DNA of 7,194 nucleotides, from assembly GCA_011524785.1 (NCBI GenBank), contig WTJQ01000634.1:1-7194 (forward strand), read 5' to 3'. How positions within the stretch are numbered: position 1 is the stretch's first letter; the number at the start of each line of letters is the position of its first letter. Shown here in pieces: positions 5,701-7,194 of this stretch. The stretch is from Planctomycetota bacterium (GTDB taxonomy: Bacteria > Planctomycetota > UBA1135 > GCA-002686595). A program made the translations under genes and the position numbers. The notes below the pieces were generated by a model. That model saw only the letters and a program-made list of their open reading frames with translations. It did not search any database and was not told the origin of the DNA.

Positions 5701-7194
5701 GGGCTTGATGGAGGGCCGCTCCTCGAGGACGCCCCCGTAGCGCCACCCGTACCCGCCAAGTCCACGCAGGGGCTCTCCCTCGATCCGCGGGAGTCCCTCC
5801 CCTCGCTGGCGGAAGTGCTGCGTCTCGGAGAGATCGAGGAAGCCGCCGGTCCAGGCCGCCGGGGAGCGCAGCGTGTGGAGGTCGTAGGCGATCGAGGCGT
5901 CCTCGTCGAGTCGCACGGTCAGCGCGGCCCCGTAAGCGTCCCCGAGCTCGCTGGCGAGGGCGGGGCCGAAGTCCCGCTCCTGCGGGCCCTCGTCCTGCGC
6001 CAGGTCGTCGAGCACCCGCCCCTTGGGGAGCGAGGCGAGGTAGTCCCCCGTGACCTCGGCGTACTGGCTCGCGTTGCCCTCGCGCCAGAACTGCTCGCGG
6101 AGGTAGTGGATGACGTCGTAGCGCTGCTGGGGGGAGAGCCAGTCGTTGCCCGGCATGTCCCGGTAGCCGTGGGTCACGGTGAGGAACAGGCTGTAGGGGT
6201 CCGCGCCGTTCTGCAGGGGCGCCGTCGCGAAGGGGCGCGCCTGTGGGTTCGGTGTCCGGCGGCCGTCGGCACCGTGACAGGCGATGCAGAGCCCGCCGTA
6301 GATCTCCTCGCCGCGGTCGAAGGCCGCGTCGTCCCAGCCGCCGACCAGCTGCGCGTGGTCGACCTCGTCGAGCGCCACCGCCCATGCGGACCCCAGGCGG
6401 AGGTCGCGGGCCCAGTCGCGGAGCGCGATGCGCGTGGGGACGGGCTCCCCGCGCTCGAAGCGAGGCCGCCCGTCCTCGGGCTCGGGGGTCCACGACCACT
6501 CGGCGTCCGGGAACGGGCGCTCGCCCCCGCTGATCTCGAGGGCGTCGTCCTCGTCCAGGGCCCAGGCCAGGAATGCCGCCTCGTCGACCGCGCCCTCGAG
6601 GTCGCCGCCGAAGTTGGCGTTGGCCGCCCCGACCTTGAACACGAAGTCGTCGCGGTCGTCGGCACGGAAGTCGTCGGTCTCCGCCTCCAGCTCCCCGTCC
6701 ACGAACATGCGCGCGGTGTCGTCCTCGACCACGAGCACCACGCGGTGCTCCTCCCCGTCGTCGAATCGGCTCTTGCTGGTGAGGGCGCCGACCCAGCCGA
6801 TGTCGTAGACCAGCCGGCCACCCCGCAGGAACAGCGCCTTCGCATCGGGCACCCAGTCCCCCTCGGGAGGACACTTCGAGACGAGCGTCCCGCTGCCCTC
6901 GCTCCGGAAGCGTGCGTACACGCTGCAGGAGGCGCCCCAGTCGAGCTCCTGCGACTCCTCGCCGGGCTGCGTGCTCGCGCGCAGGCCCAGCTGCGCACCG
7001 GCCGCGAGCGCGATGCCAGCCACCGGCACCTCCTCGTCGCGCTGCAGGGTCCCGTCGCGCCAGACGCGCAGGTGACCGGGGTCCCCCGCGTCGTGGTCCC
7101 AGGCGAGGTCCAGGACGTGCCAGCCGCGCGTCGCTCCCGAGGCCTCGGAGGCGAGCGGGATGCGCGGGCCGCGCGCGAGCTCGACGGCTGCGTC
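2779..7194 (-). CDS. Multidomain extracytoplasmic protein: LamG-like, cytochrome c, DUF6797-like, beta-propeller dehydrogenase-like, ThuA (5' end beyond window)
   Basis: At least 1471 residues are visible, numbered here from the codon at 7192-7194. The frame is open at the window edge, so the true start and any signal peptide are missing. The GTG at 7027-7029 is an internal Val. Residues about 24-80 (WHVLDLAWD...LRVWRDG) resemble the end of a concanavalin-A/LamG-like sandwich, and about 82-223 form another (MFVDGELEAE near 163-172). A class I cytochrome c lies at about 287-388, with haem-binding CIACH at 303-307 (bases 6274-6288) and probable axial Met347 in DMPGNDW. A DUF6797-like region (AAWTGGFLDL, then LPAELLDYRGHHLHGRS) covers about 425-535, followed by beta-rich sequence to about 690. 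A sorbosone/glucose-dehydrogenase-type propeller (LRTPNGMGLASDG) spans about 701-1025 and includes an EF-hand-like loop. An Ig-like segment with WNYRWTRNYGSAH follows. A complete PVC-type ThuA domain (about 1172-1455) carries GETWIAHHGAHG, STIGSAQDF and NACYWLLG and ends in the family's PFGFG..RKG tail. It probably acts outside the cytoplasm, oxidising or processing sugars. The substrate is unknown. Confidence 0.88.
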   Translation of the reverse strand, partial: DAAVELARGPRIPLASEASGATRGWHVLDLAWDHDAGDPGHLRVWRDGTLQRDEEVPVAGIALAAGAQLGLRASTQPGEESQELDWGASCSVYARFRSEGSGTLVSKCPPEGDWVPDAKALFLRGGRLVYDIGWVGALTSKSRFDDGEEHRVVLVVEDDTARMFVDGELEAETDDFRADDRDDFVFKVGAANANFGGDLEGAVDEAAFLAWALDEDDALEISGGERPFPDAEWSWTPEPEDGRPRFERGEPVPTRIALRDWARDLRLGSAWAVALDEVDHAQLVGGWDDAAFDRGEEIYGGLCIACHGADGRRTPNPQARPFATAPLQNGADPYSLFLTVTHGYRDMPGNDWLSPQQRYDVIHYLREQFWREGNASQYAEVTGDYLASLPKGRVLDDLAQDEGPQERDFGPALASELGDAYGAALTVRLDEDASIAYDLHTLRSPAAWTGGFLDLSETQHFRQRGEGLPRIEGEPLRGLGGYGWRYGGVLEERPSIKPVRGPLPAELLDYRGHHLHGRSAILEARIQGRRVLERPGIDRSSGRPVVTHRLWIEPGAQPLELDLLSLPLEDSRNRTAVTSFQDRLPAVAGQPVWSAELGPEGGAFAAVALMADTRLELRASATEGLHRAWLGIPASEDPIELELLRFAGEEDGERAAFATLVTSLPDRGLSTSPLDQLGGGPRLWDEELVTRGALGPSDGGYALDTLTLPDSNPWNAWLRTSALDFLEDGRAAVCTYGGDVWLVDGIDAGLERLVWTRFVAGLYEPMGLAVVDGKILVTCRDGIVRLHDHDGDGQADQVERLFSDPDVSATFHAFNFDLQVDADGWLLYAKSGQYTDYDQGGAILRVAPDGSEYEVWATGLRTPNGMGLASDGTPLVSDNQGNWIPASKITRATRGSFMGVFPAIDTNRPGMRTRTDFEQPVLWMPQGFDSSSGGQLFADDARFGPLAGLHLHTSFGKGWMYPVDIDTSGPLAQGAAWRLPFQFAAGIQRLRTNPADGQVYAVGLSGWQGPAGGADGCLQRVRWTGADDLLLTGARIVEGGVRLSFTEALPAGVEVEASARTWNYRWTRNYGSAHRSVAEPGREGEDELAVGAARWAPDRRSVVLPVPALVPADQVALEFALVVEGEEVLEEEVMLTANWVPGETPLLRQREECAEEVAAPWIELEGADGPGRGKRIVLISGDEEYRSEECLPALARILAEQHGFDCTVLFSVDPGSGRVDPNDQVFTPGLERIEGADLVVLFTRFREWPDSAMRHFAAHVEAGKPLLGLRTSTHAFQYDRDPGSPFARYSTRGGGTWDGGFGREVLGETWIAHHGAHGSEATRGVVAVGAEAHPILRGVEGVFGPTDVYRARALPEDAVVLLEGEVVAGMDPADPAVVGKKNEPRMPILWTRERPVGDAVQRVVTSTIGSAQDFTSEGLRRAWVNACYWLLGMEDAIPARAAVPLPADYEAVPFGFGRFRKGRRPADWAPR

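Noticed and set aside
340..6600. Strong excess of the palindrome CTCGAG (25 sites counted by eye, against roughly 2 expected from composition), possibly a regulatory or chromosome-organising motif.
   Set aside because: All but two (1494 and 2609) lie in frame as the codon pair CTC-GAG (Leu-Glu) of the assigned genes on both strands. Codon preference and Leu-Glu-rich proteins therefore explain it.
5249..6874. Leftward open frame of about 540 codons within the large gene, and similar ones at 3959-5146 and 3789-4733.
   Set aside because: These are alternative frames of the large gene with Arg/Pro/Gly/Ala-rich, low-information translations. The chosen frame contains the haem site, propeller and ThuA motifs without a break.
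7027..7029. GTG as the start codon of the large leftward gene.
   Set aside because: The frame stays open for 55 more codons to the edge with protein-like sequence (WHVLDLAWD...). The GAGGAG just before this GTG has no spacing to act as a ribosome site, and a haem c protein needs an export signal that is absent here.

Overview
The window is dense protein-coding DNA with very high GC (about 70% or more by eye, third positions almost all G or C). It holds three genes: a two-gene rightward operon on the left (4-2684), a short convergent gap (2685-2778), and one very large leftward gene (2779 to beyond the right edge). No RNA gene, insertion sequence, CRISPR array or origin is visible. The large gene joins several domains typical of the Planctomycetota/Verrucomicrobiota (PVC) group: a LamG-like lectin fold, a mono-haem cytochrome c, a DUF6797-like region, a sorbosone/glucose-dehydrogenase-type beta-propeller and a PVC-style ThuA domain. 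This and the GC content suggest a high-GC planctomycete or relative. The taxon is an inference from domain content, not from a marker gene.

Left operon: a complete GMC-family FAD oxidoreductase (553 aa) overlaps by 4 bases a 340-aa Rossmann protein of the Gfo/Idh/MocA type, whose GTG start sits behind a strong Shine-Dalgarno inside the end of the first gene. The two should be translationally coupled. Both look cytoplasmic and fit oxidation and reduction of a sugar or polyol. The second protein has Asp-Thr-Pro where the family normally has the catalytic Glu-Lys-Pro, so it may not be an ordinary NAD(P)-dependent dehydrogenase.

Right gene: at least 1471 residues are visible and the frame is still open at the edge, so the N-terminus and any signal peptide are missing. 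The haem c site (Cys-X-X-Cys-His) implies maturation outside the cytoplasm. The order is lectin fold, cytochrome c, DUF6797-like region, propeller, Ig-like strand region and ThuA. This looks like a PVC extracytoplasmic sugar-oxidation protein fused to the ThuA protein more often seen on its own.

Functional idea: GMC glucoside-3-dehydrogenases, Gfo/Idh (ThuB-like) enzymes, cytochrome c electron acceptors and ThuA proteins all occur in 3-keto-glycoside metabolism. Having all four within 7 kb is suggestive. The two units are convergent, however, so shared function is an inference. The gap between them holds a degenerate 14/28-bp tandem repeat that runs into the stop codon of the large gene.
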